From assembly GCA_038226175.1 (NCBI GenBank), contig JBBRQP010000045.1, positions 1 through 25,057 on the forward strand: a stretch of 25,057 nt of DNA, read 5' to 3'. The stretch's first letter is position 1. Each line of letters starts with the position of its first letter. Source of the DNA: JBBRQP01 sp038226175 (GTDB lineage: Bacteria > Cyanobacteriota > Cyanobacteriia > Gloeobacterales > Anthocerotibacteraceae). Shown here piece by piece: positions 7,144-14,830 of the stretch. The position numbers and the translations under genes are program-made. The notes beneath the pieces are model-generated. The model saw nothing but the letters and a program-made list of their open reading frames with translations. It was not told where the DNA came from and ran no database searches.

Positions 7144-8936
7144 CAATGAATATCCACAGGGTCAGCTAAGGGGAAGAGGCGGTATTGCTTGAATAACGCT
7201 GGCGTGAGGGTAAACCCAGTGGGTAATCCAATATCATGTGCTAGACCACGCATACTTTCATTAATATGAGCTTGTTCGGTGGCACCCGTCAACAGGTTGG
7301 TTAAGCCCTCTAGAGGACTAGTTTCTGGCTGAAGATCAACTAAGTGTACGGACTTATCTGCGCTAATCTTGGCCTTCTCTTGGGCTAATTTGACCGCGAC
7401 ATCAAAGCCGCCCAAGGCATCAATGAGACCGAGTTTGAGCGCTTCGGAGCCCAGCCAAGTCCGGCCTTGGGCAATGACTTCCATCTGGGCGGGAGTCTTA
7501 CCACGGCCTGCGGCGGCAAGACTCACAAAGCGTGTATAGGACTTGAATAATTCCTCGTCATAAATTTTGGCGCTCTCGGGATCAAGGGGTTGACTGCCAG
7601 TTAGGGTATCGGCAAATTTACCCCGCTTAAAGGTTTCCGGATTGAGCGCAAGATTTTGGTTGAGTTTAGCAGTATTGGGGATCACTGACCAAATTCCAAT
7701 CGAACCCGTTGCTGTTAAAGGCTGGGCAACAATGGCAGTGGCATCCATCGCGATCCAATAACCACCGCTCGCAGCGTAGTCTGACATCGAAACGATCACT
7801 GGTTTTTTTACTTTCAGCTTTGCGACCTCGCGGCGTACCAAGTCACAGCCTAGACCCGCACCACCAGGAGAATCAACCCGGAAGATCACAGCCTTGATAC
7901 TGTCGTCGTCACCGGCTTTGCGCAAAGCATCAATCAAGGGCTGGGAGCCTTGGCTCGGACCACCATTGAGAGGGCTAGTGTCACCACCTTGACCAGAGAC
8001 AATAATGCCATTGGCGTAGAGCACCCCAATTCTGTCACTACCTTTGTTGAGTCCTAGGCTATCTAGAGAGACTTTTTGGTAGTCATTACTGCTTACTACA
8101 GGTAGTTCGTCGTCTTCCTTGATCTGGAGTTTTTGCTTTAGTAAGCTGTCTACTTCGTCGCGGTATTTGATGCCTGTGATTAACTTATTAGCCAAAGCCC
8201 ACTCAGCAGAAGGACGTGAAGTATTGATTAAATTGGTTACTTCGAGTGGGGTAATCTTTTGTTTGTCAGCAACGGCATTGATAAAAGAATTGTAGGTGAC
8301 ATCCAAATTATGGTTAATCATTTCTTTGACAGGCGCTGTATAGGCTTTGAGACCAAAACTCTGACCCGATTGAGATTTGTATTTACCATAGGCAAAGTAC
8401 TGGACACCAATGCCTAATTTCTCAAGTAATCCAGGCCAGTGTTGGGTTTCGGTGACAAAGCCATTCATCTCAAAGCGTCCAGTGGGCACCAGATACACTT
8501 CATCTAGTTTTAGAGCCAGATAGTAATCTCGCTCACTGACGGCTTCAGCAAACCCTACCGTAAATTTACCCGAACTTTTAAATTTGCTGAGGGCATCGCG
8601 TAGTTCTTCGGTTTTTGCCCAGCCGCCTTCATAGTCATCTAAACGCACCAACACCCCTTTAATACGCTTATCAGCAGCGGCTTTGGCTAGATTATCGATC
8701 TGATCACGCAAGGTCAGCTCCGAACTACGACTTAGCAAACTCTGAGGAAATGAGACCGGGCTTGCCGCTTCGGGTAATTCACCGCTCAGATCAAGCTCCA
8801 ATACTGAACCATCACTAATTTTGGGCTCTGAGGGAGCAAGAAAATAGATAAGCCCGCCAATAATCAACACTGGCGTTAACAATAAAAACGCAATCACAAA
8901 ATATGGCCAGCGGGGCGCACGAAAAGTTTGGGTCAT
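7143..8936 (-). CDS. sppA: signal peptide peptidase SppA, 67-kDa type
   Basis: Membrane-bound serine protease that degrades cleaved signal peptides and, in cyanobacteria, is linked to light acclimation (established for the family). 597 residues with an N-terminal membrane anchor at about 11-33 and two tandem S49/ClpP-like domains, the long E. coli-type architecture. The catalytic Lys is in Y-G-K-Y-K-S (K187) in the first half. The nucleophile is in Y-A-A-S-G-G-Y-W (S390) in the second half, preceded by the oxyanion motif D-S-P-G-G. Both key residues are present, so the enzyme should be active. No strong Shine-Dalgarno precedes the ATG. It is the first gene of a two-gene minus-strand unit with the membrane protein downstream. 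Confidence 0.95.
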   Translation of the reverse strand: MTQTFRAPRWPYFVIAFLLLTPVLIIGGLIYFLAPSEPKISDGSVLELDLSGELPEAASPVSFPQSLLSRSSELTLRDQIDNLAKAAADKRIKGVLVRLDDYEGGWAKTEELRDALSKFKSSGKFTVGFAEAVSERDYYLALKLDEVYLVPTGRFEMNGFVTETQHWPGLLEKLGIGVQYFAYGKYKSQSGQSFGLKAYTAPVKEMINHNLDVTYNSFINAVADKQKITPLEVTNLINTSRPSAEWALANKLITGIKYRDEVDSLLKQKLQIKEDDELPVVSSNDYQKVSLDSLGLNKGSDRIGVLYANGIIVSGQGGDTSPLNGGPSQGSQPLIDALRKAGDDDSIKAVIFRVDSPGGAGLGCDLVRREVAKLKVKKPVIVSMSDYAASGGYWIAMDATAIVAQPLTATGSIGIWSVIPNTAKLNQNLALNPETFKRGKFADTLTGSQPLDPESAKIYDEELFKSYTRFVSLAAAGRGKTPAQMEVIAQGRTWLGSEALKLGLIDALGGFDVAVKLAQEKAKISADKSVHLVDLQPETSPLEGLTNLLTGATEQAHINESMRGLAHDIGLPTGFTLTPALFKQYRLFPLADPVDIH

Positions 8937-9175
8937 GGGAAAATTCGCACAGAATACTTGGGGGTTATCCTAACATTCCGTTACCGTGGACGCAGTAACC
9001 TTAAGAATGGACTTTCAATTGCCTTTAAATAGGTGCCTTTGCAGTCCTATTGAGCAATGCCATCCGATCCGCGTTGCCATCCGTAGTTATTCTAGTCGTT
9101 CCAGCGCACAGCCCCTAAGCCTCCCATATCAGTGAGCAATGCAGTACATTAAACCCATTACCTGAGGAAGCGTCG
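8937..9175. other. divergent intergenic region between sppA and the cytochrome b gene
   Basis: These 239 bp must hold promoters for both directions. I see two small inverted repeats near the sppA side: GTTA-tcc-TAAC (about 8966-8976) and GTTAC/GTAAC spaced by 10 nt (about 8980-8999). The plus-strand ribosome binding site is TGAGGAAG, 6 nt before ATG 9176. No convincing -35/-10 pair or RNA gene is visible. Confidence 0.4.
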
Positions 9176-9766
9176 ATGACCACGGCTGCGCGTAAGAAGC
9201 CTCCGATTCCCAAACAAGAACTCGCGGCCAAGGTTTTTCACTGGGTTAATCTCATTAGCCTATTTGCGATGATGGGCAGCGGGATGCGCATTTATAATGC
9301 GAGTCCTGTTTTTGGTGAAGGGTTCCATTTTCCGGTGCCTATTACGCTCGGGGTAGGACTAGCGGGCGGGCGGCATTGGCATTTCTTTTTTATGTGGTTT
9401 TTTGGTCTCAACTTACTCTGGTATGGAATATATATTTTTACGACCCAACGCTGGAAAAATCGCTATATCGGCAGTTCTGATGTCAAAGTTTTACGCGAAG
9501 GTAGCAACCCCAAACGCAAAAACTATGCCTTTCATCGTCTGGTGTATACGGCCTTTATTCCAGTTTTATTGCTAGCTTTGCTGACGGGCTTGGGGATGTG
9601 GAAACCAATTCAATTTGGTTGGATTCTAGCTTTGTTTGGCAGCTGGGAAGCCTTGAGAACCGTGCATTTCATCACGATTCCGACCGTTTTGTTGATGATG
9701 ATTGTGCACTCTTCATTGGCTCTCAAAGTAGGTGAATGGCGCTTGGTTCGTTCGATGTTTGCGTAG
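9176..9766 (+). CDS. cytochrome b/b6-domain membrane protein, probable electron donor to the adjacent Mo enzyme
   Basis: 196 residues with four clear membrane helices, of the Ni-hydrogenase cytochrome b / cytochrome b561 superfamily. Candidate haem-ligating histidines are H22 (F-H-W-V-N), H67/H69 (G-R-H-W-H), H164 (T-V-H-F) and H178 (I-V-H-S), with H120 at the start of the third helix. Established relatives pass quinol electrons to periplasmic oxidoreductases. The stop TAG at 9764-9766 provides the first G of the GGGAG ribosome binding site for the next gene, so the two are a tight pair. ATG 9176 has a strong TGAGGAAG Shine-Dalgarno. The logic resembles MsrPQ (haem membrane protein plus Mo protein), though sequence identity to MsrQ is not evident, and the substrate is unknown. 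Confidence 0.85.
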   Translation: MTTAARKKPPIPKQELAAKVFHWVNLISLFAMMGSGMRIYNASPVFGEGFHFPVPITLGVGLAGGRHWHFFFMWFFGLNLLWYGIYIFTTQRWKNRYIGSSDVKVLREGSNPKRKNYAFHRLVYTAFIPVLLLALLTGLGMWKPIQFGWILALFGSWEALRTVHFITIPTVLLMMIVHSSLALKVGEWRLVRSMFA

Positions 9767-9773
9767 GGAGATC

Positions 9774-10508
9774 ATGGTGCAATCACGGCGTAATTTTGTC
9801 AAGTTGAGTAGTTTAGGATTACTGCTCTCTGCCTGTGGCTCTGGGGAGATCCAAGGCACGATTGACGAGAAACTCAAGCAACTTTCTGACCCACTCAATG
9901 TTAGTTTTGAACAATTACTGTTTAGTACCCAGCGGCTTGCTCCTGAGTTCAAACCAGAAGCCATTGAAGTTAACACGGTTCACGGTAACACCTACGAAGA
10001 CGAAGTGCCTGAGCCTGATTTGGCTGCCTACCGGCTTACTGTGGGTGGCTTGGTCAAAAAGCCTCTCTCACTGAGCATCGCCGAAATCAAGAAACTCCCC
10101 TATCGTTCGCAAGTTGTGCATCAAACCTGTGTTGAAGGTTGGTCAAAAATTGTGCAATGGGGCGGCCTACCGATGGTGGAATTACTCAAATTAGTAGAAC
10201 CTACTGCCGAGGCGCGCTATGTATTTTTCCGTTCTCTCGAAGGCTTTCGTAATAGTGCTGGCGAACTCTATGGCTATTATGAAACCTGGGATCTAGCCTC
10301 TTGTGTCCATCCGCAGACGCTGCTGGTCTACGAACACAATCAAATGCCAATTGTGGCGCAACGCGGTGCGCCCTTGCGCTTGGGCTCTCCCACTAAGCTA
10401 GGCTACAAAAATATTAAGTATGTCCAAGAAATCATGCTGCTTAGTAAGATGCCCGAAGCAGTCGGTTACTGGGAAGACCAAGGTTATGAATGGTACGGTG
10501 GATTATGA
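9774..10508 (+). CDS. molybdopterin-dependent oxidoreductase (sulfite oxidase/YedY superfamily), Tat lipoprotein
   Basis: 244 residues. The start is ATG 9774, 3 nt after GGGAG; a longer frame from 9732 would run into the upstream gene and lacks such a site. The N-terminus S-R-R-N-F-V-K is a near-consensus twin-arginine motif, followed by a short hydrophobic stretch and the lipobox L-S-A-C (C21). The protein should thus be exported folded by Tat and lipid-anchored. The sulfite-oxidase-type molybdopterin domain contains H-Q-T-C-V-E-G-W with the expected Mo-ligating Cys at 119, and later P-I-V-A-Q-R-G-A-P-L-R-L and K-Y-V-Q-E-I. It probably receives electrons from, or passes them to, the cytochrome b protein just upstream. 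Substrate (methionine sulfoxide, sulfite or other) cannot be told from sequence. Confidence 0.88.
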   Translation: MVQSRRNFVKLSSLGLLLSACGSGEIQGTIDEKLKQLSDPLNVSFEQLLFSTQRLAPEFKPEAIEVNTVHGNTYEDEVPEPDLAAYRLTVGGLVKKPLSLSIAEIKKLPYRSQVVHQTCVEGWSKIVQWGGLPMVELLKLVEPTAEARYVFFRSLEGFRNSAGELYGYYETWDLASCVHPQTLLVYEHNQMPIVAQRGAPLRLGSPTKLGYKNIKYVQEIMLLSKMPEAVGYWEDQGYEWYGGL

Positions 10509-10564
10509 CTTTTTTGGGGTTAGCAGTGAGCTTACTGGCCTATTATGCAGGCTTAGCCGCCTGA
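10505..10564 (+). CDS. candidate 19-aa hydrophobic microprotein overlapping the Mo oxidoreductase stop
   Basis: ATG 10505-10507 overlaps the preceding TGA (10506-10508) as ATGA, the classic coupling arrangement. The frame encodes MTFLGLAVSLLAYYAGLAA and ends at TGA 10562, immediately followed by a second stop (TAA). The peptide is a single continuous membrane helix with no charged residue, similar in size to the smallest membrane subunits. No database family is recognised and a chance overlap is quite possible. Codon use looks ordinary. If real, it would be a membrane partner of the cytochrome b / Mo pair. Confidence 0.35.
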   Translation: MTFLGLAVSLLAYYAGLAA

Positions 10565-10629
10565 TAAGCCCTTGTTCCATTCCCCGAAGATGCTCTTACT
10601 ATTGAGATAGAGACGCAGTGGGAATGACT

Positions 10630-11814
10630 ATGAGCTTACGCATCATCATGTTGACGGGCAAAGGCGGGGTCGGCAAAACTTCGATGGCAGCAGCCACGGG
10701 CTTACGCTGTGCTGAGTTGGGCTATCGGACGCTCGTGCTCTCTACAGACCCGGCGCACTCTCTAGCCGATAGTGTCGATATTCCTCTCACCCACGAACCC
10801 AAAAAACTGGCAGAAAACTTTTGGGCAGCCGAACTTGATGCTCTCAGAGAACTAGAAGGCAACTGGGGTGCTGTAAAAAAATATATTACCCATGTTTTGC
10901 AAGCCCAAGGTCTTGATGGTATTCAGGCTGAAGAGCTCGCCGTCTTGCCAGGAATGGACGAGATTTTTTCTTTAGTCAGAGTCAAACGTCACTATGATGA
11001 ACAAGACTTTGATGTGCTGATTATTGACTCGGCTCCGACAGGAACAGCTTTGCGGTTGCTGAGCTTGCCTGAGGTGGCGGGTTGGTATATGCGCCGATTT
11101 TACAAACCATTGCAGGGCATATCACTGGCTTTGCGTCCATTAGTCGAGCCATTTTTTCGCCCGCTTGCTGGGTTTTCATTGCCCAACAAAGAAGTTATGG
11201 ATGCACCCTACGAATTTTATGAACAGATCGAAGCTCTCGAAAAAGTGCTCACCAACAACATTGCGACTTCGGTGCGCCTAGTCACCAATCCCGAAAAAAT
11301 GGTGCTCAAAGAAACCCTGCGCGCTCATGCTTATCTGAGCTTGTATGGTGTGGCGACCGATCTGGTCATTGCCAATCGCATCATTCCTGATCATGTCAGC
11401 GACCCTTATTTTGAGGGCTGGAAAATTGCTCAGCAGAAGTACCGTCAGGCGATTCATGAAAACTTCCAACCGCTGCCGGTGATCGAAATTCCCCTTTACC
11501 GCGAAGAACTTGTCGGTTTCGCTGCCCTCGAGCGCCTCAAGCAAGACCTCTGTGGCGATACAGACCCCTCAAAAGTCCTATACCAAGAAAAAACTGTCCA
11601 AGTTACTGCCGAAGCTGGGGGTTATCGTCTAGACCTCTATCTGCCCGGTATTCCCAAGAGCGAAATTCAACTGGCGAAATCCGGTGATGAACTCAATATT
11701 CGGGTTGGTAATCACCGCCGTAATATGGTTTTACCCCAATCTCTCGCTGCGCTCAACCCGGTCGGTGCCAAAATGGAAGATGATTATTTGCGCATTCAAT
11801 TTGCCGCCTCATAA
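10630..11814 (+). CDS. ArsA/Get3-family ATPase with C-terminal HSP20-like domain
   Basis: 394 residues from ATG 10630; in-frame alternatives are ATG 10624 and GTG 10618. I chose 10630 because GGGA lies 6 nt upstream and the P-loop then sits at the usual distance. The deviant Walker A is G-K-G-G-V-G-K-T (10-17), then S-T-D-P-A-H-S-L-A-D-S (switch I region) and D-S-A-P-T-G-T-A-L-R-L-L (switch II). The tail from about 315 to 390 has an alpha-crystallin/HSP20-like beta pattern (Y-R-L-D-L-Y-L-P-G-I-P-K-S-E-I), as in the ArsA_HSP20 arrangement I know from cyanobacteria. The lone ATPase domain, with no arsenic genes nearby, suggests a Get3-like protein-targeting or chaperone role rather than an arsenite pump. 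Its specific job is unproven. Confidence 0.92.
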   Translation: MSLRIIMLTGKGGVGKTSMAAATGLRCAELGYRTLVLSTDPAHSLADSVDIPLTHEPKKLAENFWAAELDALRELEGNWGAVKKYITHVLQAQGLDGIQAEELAVLPGMDEIFSLVRVKRHYDEQDFDVLIIDSAPTGTALRLLSLPEVAGWYMRRFYKPLQGISLALRPLVEPFFRPLAGFSLPNKEVMDAPYEFYEQIEALEKVLTNNIATSVRLVTNPEKMVLKETLRAHAYLSLYGVATDLVIANRIIPDHVSDPYFEGWKIAQQKYRQAIHENFQPLPVIEIPLYREELVGFAALERLKQDLCGDTDPSKVLYQEKTVQVTAEAGGYRLDLYLPGIPKSEIQLAKSGDELNIRVGNHRRNMVLPQSLAALNPVGAKMEDDYLRIQFAAS

Positions 11815-11844
11815 AAATCAGGTGCGCTAGATATCTTGAAAGTC

Positions 11845-11873
11845 TTGACTCCGTCGCGAGGATATCATAGTAT
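11845..11873 (+). promoter_or_regulatory. sigma70-type promoter for the rpmJ-rplQ operon
   Basis: TTGACT (11845-11850) and TAGTAT (11868-11873) are separated by exactly 17 bp, with transcription expected near 11880, about 25 nt before rpmJ. It lies in the gap after the ArsA gene and points into the ribosomal cluster. Confidence 0.65.
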
Positions 11874-11903
11874 GGATATTCGCTGCTTTGTATCGAAATT
11901 TCC

Positions 11904-12017
11904 ATGAAAGTGCGTTCTTCGGTCAAGACCATGTGTGAAAAATGTCGTGTGATTCGTCGTAAAGGGCGAGTCATGGTTATTTGTCAAAATGCAAAGCATA
12001 AGCAGCGTCAGGGTTAA
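11904..12017 (+). CDS. rpmJ: 50S ribosomal protein L36 (bL36), zinc type
   Basis: 37 residues, beginning M-K-V-R-S-S-V-K and ending H-K-Q-R-Q-G, the standard length. The zinc ligands C11, C14, C27 and H32 (C-x2-C, C-x4-H) are all present, so this is the C+ form. The ATG at 11904 lacks a strong Shine-Dalgarno, which may be why such a short gene is easily missed. It opens the alpha-operon block; infA and secY, often upstream, are absent here because the ArsA-like gene precedes it. Confidence 0.95.
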   Translation: MKVRSSVKTMCEKCRVIRRKGRVMVICQNAKHKQRQG

Positions 12018-12064
12018 ACCTAAAAGTCATGCCTGTTCTGCTAGTTCACAGTTGAGGAGTATTC

Positions 12065-12448
12065 ATGGCTCGGATTGCCGGAGTAGATCTGCCCCGCGAA
12101 AAACGTGTTGAAATTGCCCTAACCTACATTTATGGTGTGGGGCTAACCCGTTCTCAAGAAATCTTGGTGAACACAGGGATTGATCCGGACATCCGGGTAC
12201 GCAGTCTCAGTGAGCTCCAAGTCAAAGCTCTGAGGGAGGCCATGGAGGTCTACACCCTTGAGAGCGACCTCCGCCGGATGGAGGGCATGAATATCAAGCG
12301 GCTGATGGATATCGGCAGCTTACGTGGTCGTCGTCATCGTGTGGGTCTGCCTGTGCGCGGACAACGTACCAAAACCAATGCTCGTACACGGCGCGGCACT
12401 AGCCGGCGCACGGTCGCGGGCAAGAAAAAACCTGCAGCGAAGAAGTAA
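12065..12448 (+). CDS. rpsM: 30S ribosomal protein S13 (uS13)
   Basis: 127 residues, standard length, with the N-terminal A-R-I-A-G-V-D-L-P, the helix-two-turn-helix region (Y-G-V-G-L-T-R-S-Q), and the basic C-terminal tail G-Q-R-T-K-T-N-A-R-T-R-R-G ending in Lys/Ala. It sits at the head of the small subunit, contacting 16S rRNA and P-site tRNA. GAGGAG precedes the ATG by 5 nt, the best ribosome binding site in this cluster. A 47-bp spacer separates it from rpmJ. Confidence 0.98.
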   Translation: MARIAGVDLPREKRVEIALTYIYGVGLTRSQEILVNTGIDPDIRVRSLSELQVKALREAMEVYTLESDLRRMEGMNIKRLMDIGSLRGRRHRVGLPVRGQRTKTNARTRRGTSRRTVAGKKKPAAKK

Positions 12449-12454
12449 TTACCC

Positions 12455-12844
12455 ATGGCGCAACCTTCTAACAAAGGCAAGAAAAAAGTTAAGCGTAACG
12501 TCCCCAATGGCGTGGCCTACATTCAATCCACTTTTAATAACACCATTGTCACCGTGGCCGATAGTCAAGGTGGCGTAATTGCTTGGGCTTCAGCGGGTTC
12601 TAGTGGCTTCAAAGGCGCCAAAAAAGGCACGCCCTTTGCGGCACAGCAAGCCGCTGAGTCTGTTGCACGCCGCGCCTCTGAGTGCGGTATGCGCCAATTA
12701 GAAGTCTTAGTCAGTGGCCCAGGTGCCGGACGGGAAACCGCTATTCGGGCGCTCCAGTCTTCAGGTCTTGAGATCACTCTGATTCGGGACGTAACCCCCA
12801 TTCCCCACAATGGTGTCCGTCCTCCTAAACGTCGTCGCGTATAA
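12455..12844 (+). CDS. rpsK: 30S ribosomal protein S11 (uS11)
   Basis: 129 residues including the family signature near the C-terminus (R-D-V-T-P-I-P-H-N-G-x-R-P-P-K-R-R-R-V) and the N-terminal basic segment followed by N-G-V-A-Y-I-Q-S-T-F-N-N-T-I-V. It forms part of the 30S platform with S18 and 16S rRNA. The ATG is 6 bp after the rpsM stop, with only a weak binding site, so coupling to rpsM translation is likely. Confidence 0.98.
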   Translation: MAQPSNKGKKKVKRNVPNGVAYIQSTFNNTIVTVADSQGGVIAWASAGSSGFKGAKKGTPFAAQQAAESVARRASECGMRQLEVLVSGPGAGRETAIRALQSSGLEITLIRDVTPIPHNGVRPPKRRRV

Positions 12845-12859
12845 AGTTAGGCCATTACC

Positions 12860-13480
12860 ATGTCACGTTACACAGGTCCTCGTTGTAAACTTTGCCGTGC
12901 AGCCGGAGTCAAGCTCTTCCTTAAGGGCACACGCTGCACCTCGCCCAAATGCTCCTTTGAAAAACGCAGCTATCGCCCCGGTCAGAGTGGTCAAGGGCGC
13001 ATCAAATCGAGTGAATACGCTATTCGACTCAAAGAAAAGCAAAAAGCGCGCTGGAGCTACGGTCTGACCGAGAAACAATTCCGGCGCACCTTCGGCAATG
13101 CAACTACGACTAAAGGCAACACCGGAGCGACCTTTTTACAATTTTTGGAACGCCGCCTCGATAATGCGGTTTTTCGGATGGGTTTTGCTCTTTCACGGCA
13201 GCAAGCGCGCCAGTGGGTTAACCATGGTCACTTTGCCGTCAATGGTCATAAAGTTACCATTCCGAGCTATCGCATCAAACTAGGTGACGTGGTGACCGTC
13301 CTAGAAGGTGCAAGGGAGTTTGTATTGACCAACTTGGAGACGGTAAATAATCCGCCTGCACCCAAGTGGTTGCTCTCTGATCGTGCCACTTTACAAGGAA
13401 CGATGGTGGGCTTACCGGAACGGGAAGATATCGATACCCCCGTCCAAGAGTTATTGATTGTTGAGTTCTATTCTCGTTAA
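12860..13480 (+). CDS. rpsD: 30S ribosomal protein S4 (uS4), zinc-binding four-cysteine type
   Basis: 206 residues. Nucleates 16S rRNA folding on the 30S body. The N-terminus carries C9-x2-C12 and C26-x4-C31, the same four-cysteine zinc pattern as Thermus-type S4, followed by P-K-C-S-F-E-K-R-x-Y-R-P-G-Q. An S4 RNA-binding domain runs from about 97 to 160 (R-R-L-D-N-A-V-F-R-M-G-F-A). It ends V-E-F-Y-S-R as expected. From memory, most cyanobacterial S4 proteins are of the cysteine-free form and their rpsD is not in this operon. Here the gene is embedded 15 bp after rpsK and 25 bp before rpoA, the order common in other phyla. Ancestral retention or replacement are both possible. ATG 12860 has a weak Shine-Dalgarno. 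Confidence 0.97.
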   Translation: MSRYTGPRCKLCRAAGVKLFLKGTRCTSPKCSFEKRSYRPGQSGQGRIKSSEYAIRLKEKQKARWSYGLTEKQFRRTFGNATTTKGNTGATFLQFLERRLDNAVFRMGFALSRQQARQWVNHGHFAVNGHKVTIPSYRIKLGDVVTVLEGAREFVLTNLETVNNPPAPKWLLSDRATLQGTMVGLPEREDIDTPVQELLIVEFYSR

Positions 13481-13505
13481 TAGAATGGCATCCTAGGGAG
13501 GGAGC

Positions 13506-14450
13506 ATGTACACGATTGAATGTGTTGATTCACGGGCTGAGAGAGATGCGACTAAATACGGGCGTTTTGTCCTAGAACCGCTAGAACGGGGTCAAGCGAC
13601 GACCCTAGGTAATGCCTTGCGCCGGGTATTGCTCGCTAATTTAGAAGGTTCGGCGGTGACAGCCGTGCGTATTACCGGGGTCAATCATGAATTTGCTACC
13701 CTACCGGGCATACGCGAAGATGTTTTAGACATTTTGCTCAACATGAAAGAGCTAGTTTTGCGTAGCTATACCAGTGATTTGCAGGTTGGACGCCTACAGG
13801 TGAGCGGTTCTAAAATCGTTACTGCCGGGGACTTGGACTTACCTTCTGAAGTGGAAGTTGTTAATCCTTATCATCCAATTGCCCATCTTTCTGATAATTC
13901 CATGTTAGAGATGGAATTTCAGATCGAACGCGGCAAAGGCTATCGCCCTGTAGACCACAGTGCCACTGGCGAGAATATTTCTGTTGATTATTTGGCAATT
14001 GATGCCGTATTTATGCCCGTCCGCCGGGTTAACTACACTGTCGAAGACTCACAAGTTGGCGATCTTCCTAACCAAGACCGCTTGACCCTTGAGATCTGGA
14101 CTAATGGTTCATTGACGCCCCAAGAAGCCTTATCCCAAGCGGCACGGATCTTGGTTGATCACCTGAAACCTTTGCAGGATATTACCTTCGAGACGTTAAT
14201 TGAGCAGAGCAAACCAGCTCAAGACAAGACTTCTCAAGTCACTATCGAAGAACTGCATCTCTCAGTACGCGCTTATAACTGTCTAAAACGAGCCCAGATC
14301 AACTATGTGGCTGACCTGTTGCAATTTACAGAAGAAGACTTACTTGAGATCAAAAACTTCGGTCAAAAGTCTGCTGAAGAAGTCATTGACGCGCTCAAAG
14401 ATAAATTGGGTCTGACTCTGCCTAAAGAACGTCCATCTCGTAACTCCTGA
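13506..14450 (+). CDS. rpoA: DNA-directed RNA polymerase subunit alpha
   Basis: 314 residues, normal length. The N-terminal assembly domain (to about 230) includes F-V-L-E-P-L-E-R-G-x-A-T-T-L-G-N-A-L-R-R-V-L and P-G-I-R-E-D-V. The C-terminal domain (about 250-310) has the helix-hairpin-helix-like S-V-R-A-Y-N-C-L-K-R-A and I-K-N-F-G-Q-K-S-A-E-E, used to contact UP elements and activators. It dimerises to start RNA polymerase assembly. ATG 13506 is preceded by GGGAGGGAG, a strong binding site consistent with high demand. It is placed between rpsD and rplQ. Confidence 0.98.
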   Translation: MYTIECVDSRAERDATKYGRFVLEPLERGQATTLGNALRRVLLANLEGSAVTAVRITGVNHEFATLPGIREDVLDILLNMKELVLRSYTSDLQVGRLQVSGSKIVTAGDLDLPSEVEVVNPYHPIAHLSDNSMLEMEFQIERGKGYRPVDHSATGENISVDYLAIDAVFMPVRRVNYTVEDSQVGDLPNQDRLTLEIWTNGSLTPQEALSQAARILVDHLKPLQDITFETLIEQSKPAQDKTSQVTIEELHLSVRAYNCLKRAQINYVADLLQFTEEDLLEIKNFGQKSAEEVIDALKDKLGLTLPKERPSRNS

Positions 14451-14460
14451 GGAATTAGCC

Positions 14461-14814
14461 ATGAGACACCGCCGTCGTATCAATCACCTAGGCCGTCCCG
14501 CCGATCAACGTAAAGCCCTTATGCGCAGCTTGACGACCCATCTGTTGACCTACGGACGGATCACAACCACGCTCGTCAAAGCCAAAGCCTTACGCTCAGA
14601 AGTAGAACATATCATCACCCTAGCTAAAGATGGGTCACTCAATGCCCGTCGTCAGGTAGAAGGTTATGTCTATGACCAAGCTGTAACCAAAGGCTTATTT
14701 GCGGCGGTGACCGAGCGTTATGGCAACCGTAATGGTGGCTATACGCGCATCATTCGTACTATGCCTCGGCGTGGTGATGCCGCACCTATGGCAGTCATTG
14801 AACTAGTTGATTAG
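14461..14814 (+). CDS. rplQ: 50S ribosomal protein L17 (bL17)
   Basis: 117 residues with the diagnostic start M-R-H-R-R-R-I-N-H-L-G-R and the T-T-L-x-K-A-K-A-L-R segment. It lies at the peptide exit face of the 50S subunit. Its Shine-Dalgarno GAGGAA overlaps the rpoA stop region and the spacing is 10 bp. It is the last gene of the cluster; a strong terminator begins 17 bp after the stop. Confidence 0.98.
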   Translation: MRHRRRINHLGRPADQRKALMRSLTTHLLTYGRITTTLVKAKALRSEVEHIITLAKDGSLNARRQVEGYVYDQAVTKGLFAAVTERYGNRNGGYTRIIRTMPRRGDAAPMAVIELVD

Positions 14815-14830
14815 TTTAGTTCTGAATAAA

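Noticed and set aside
9732..9773. Longer N-terminus of the Mo oxidoreductase from 9732
   Set aside because: It would overlap the end of the cytochrome gene and push the twin-arginine motif inward. ATG 9774 has a proper ribosome binding site and gives a standard Tat lipoprotein signal.
12324..13067. Alternative-frame plus-strand reading frames within rpsM, rpsK and rpsD
   Set aside because: They overlap ribosomal genes with unmistakable signatures and encode basic nonsense sequences.
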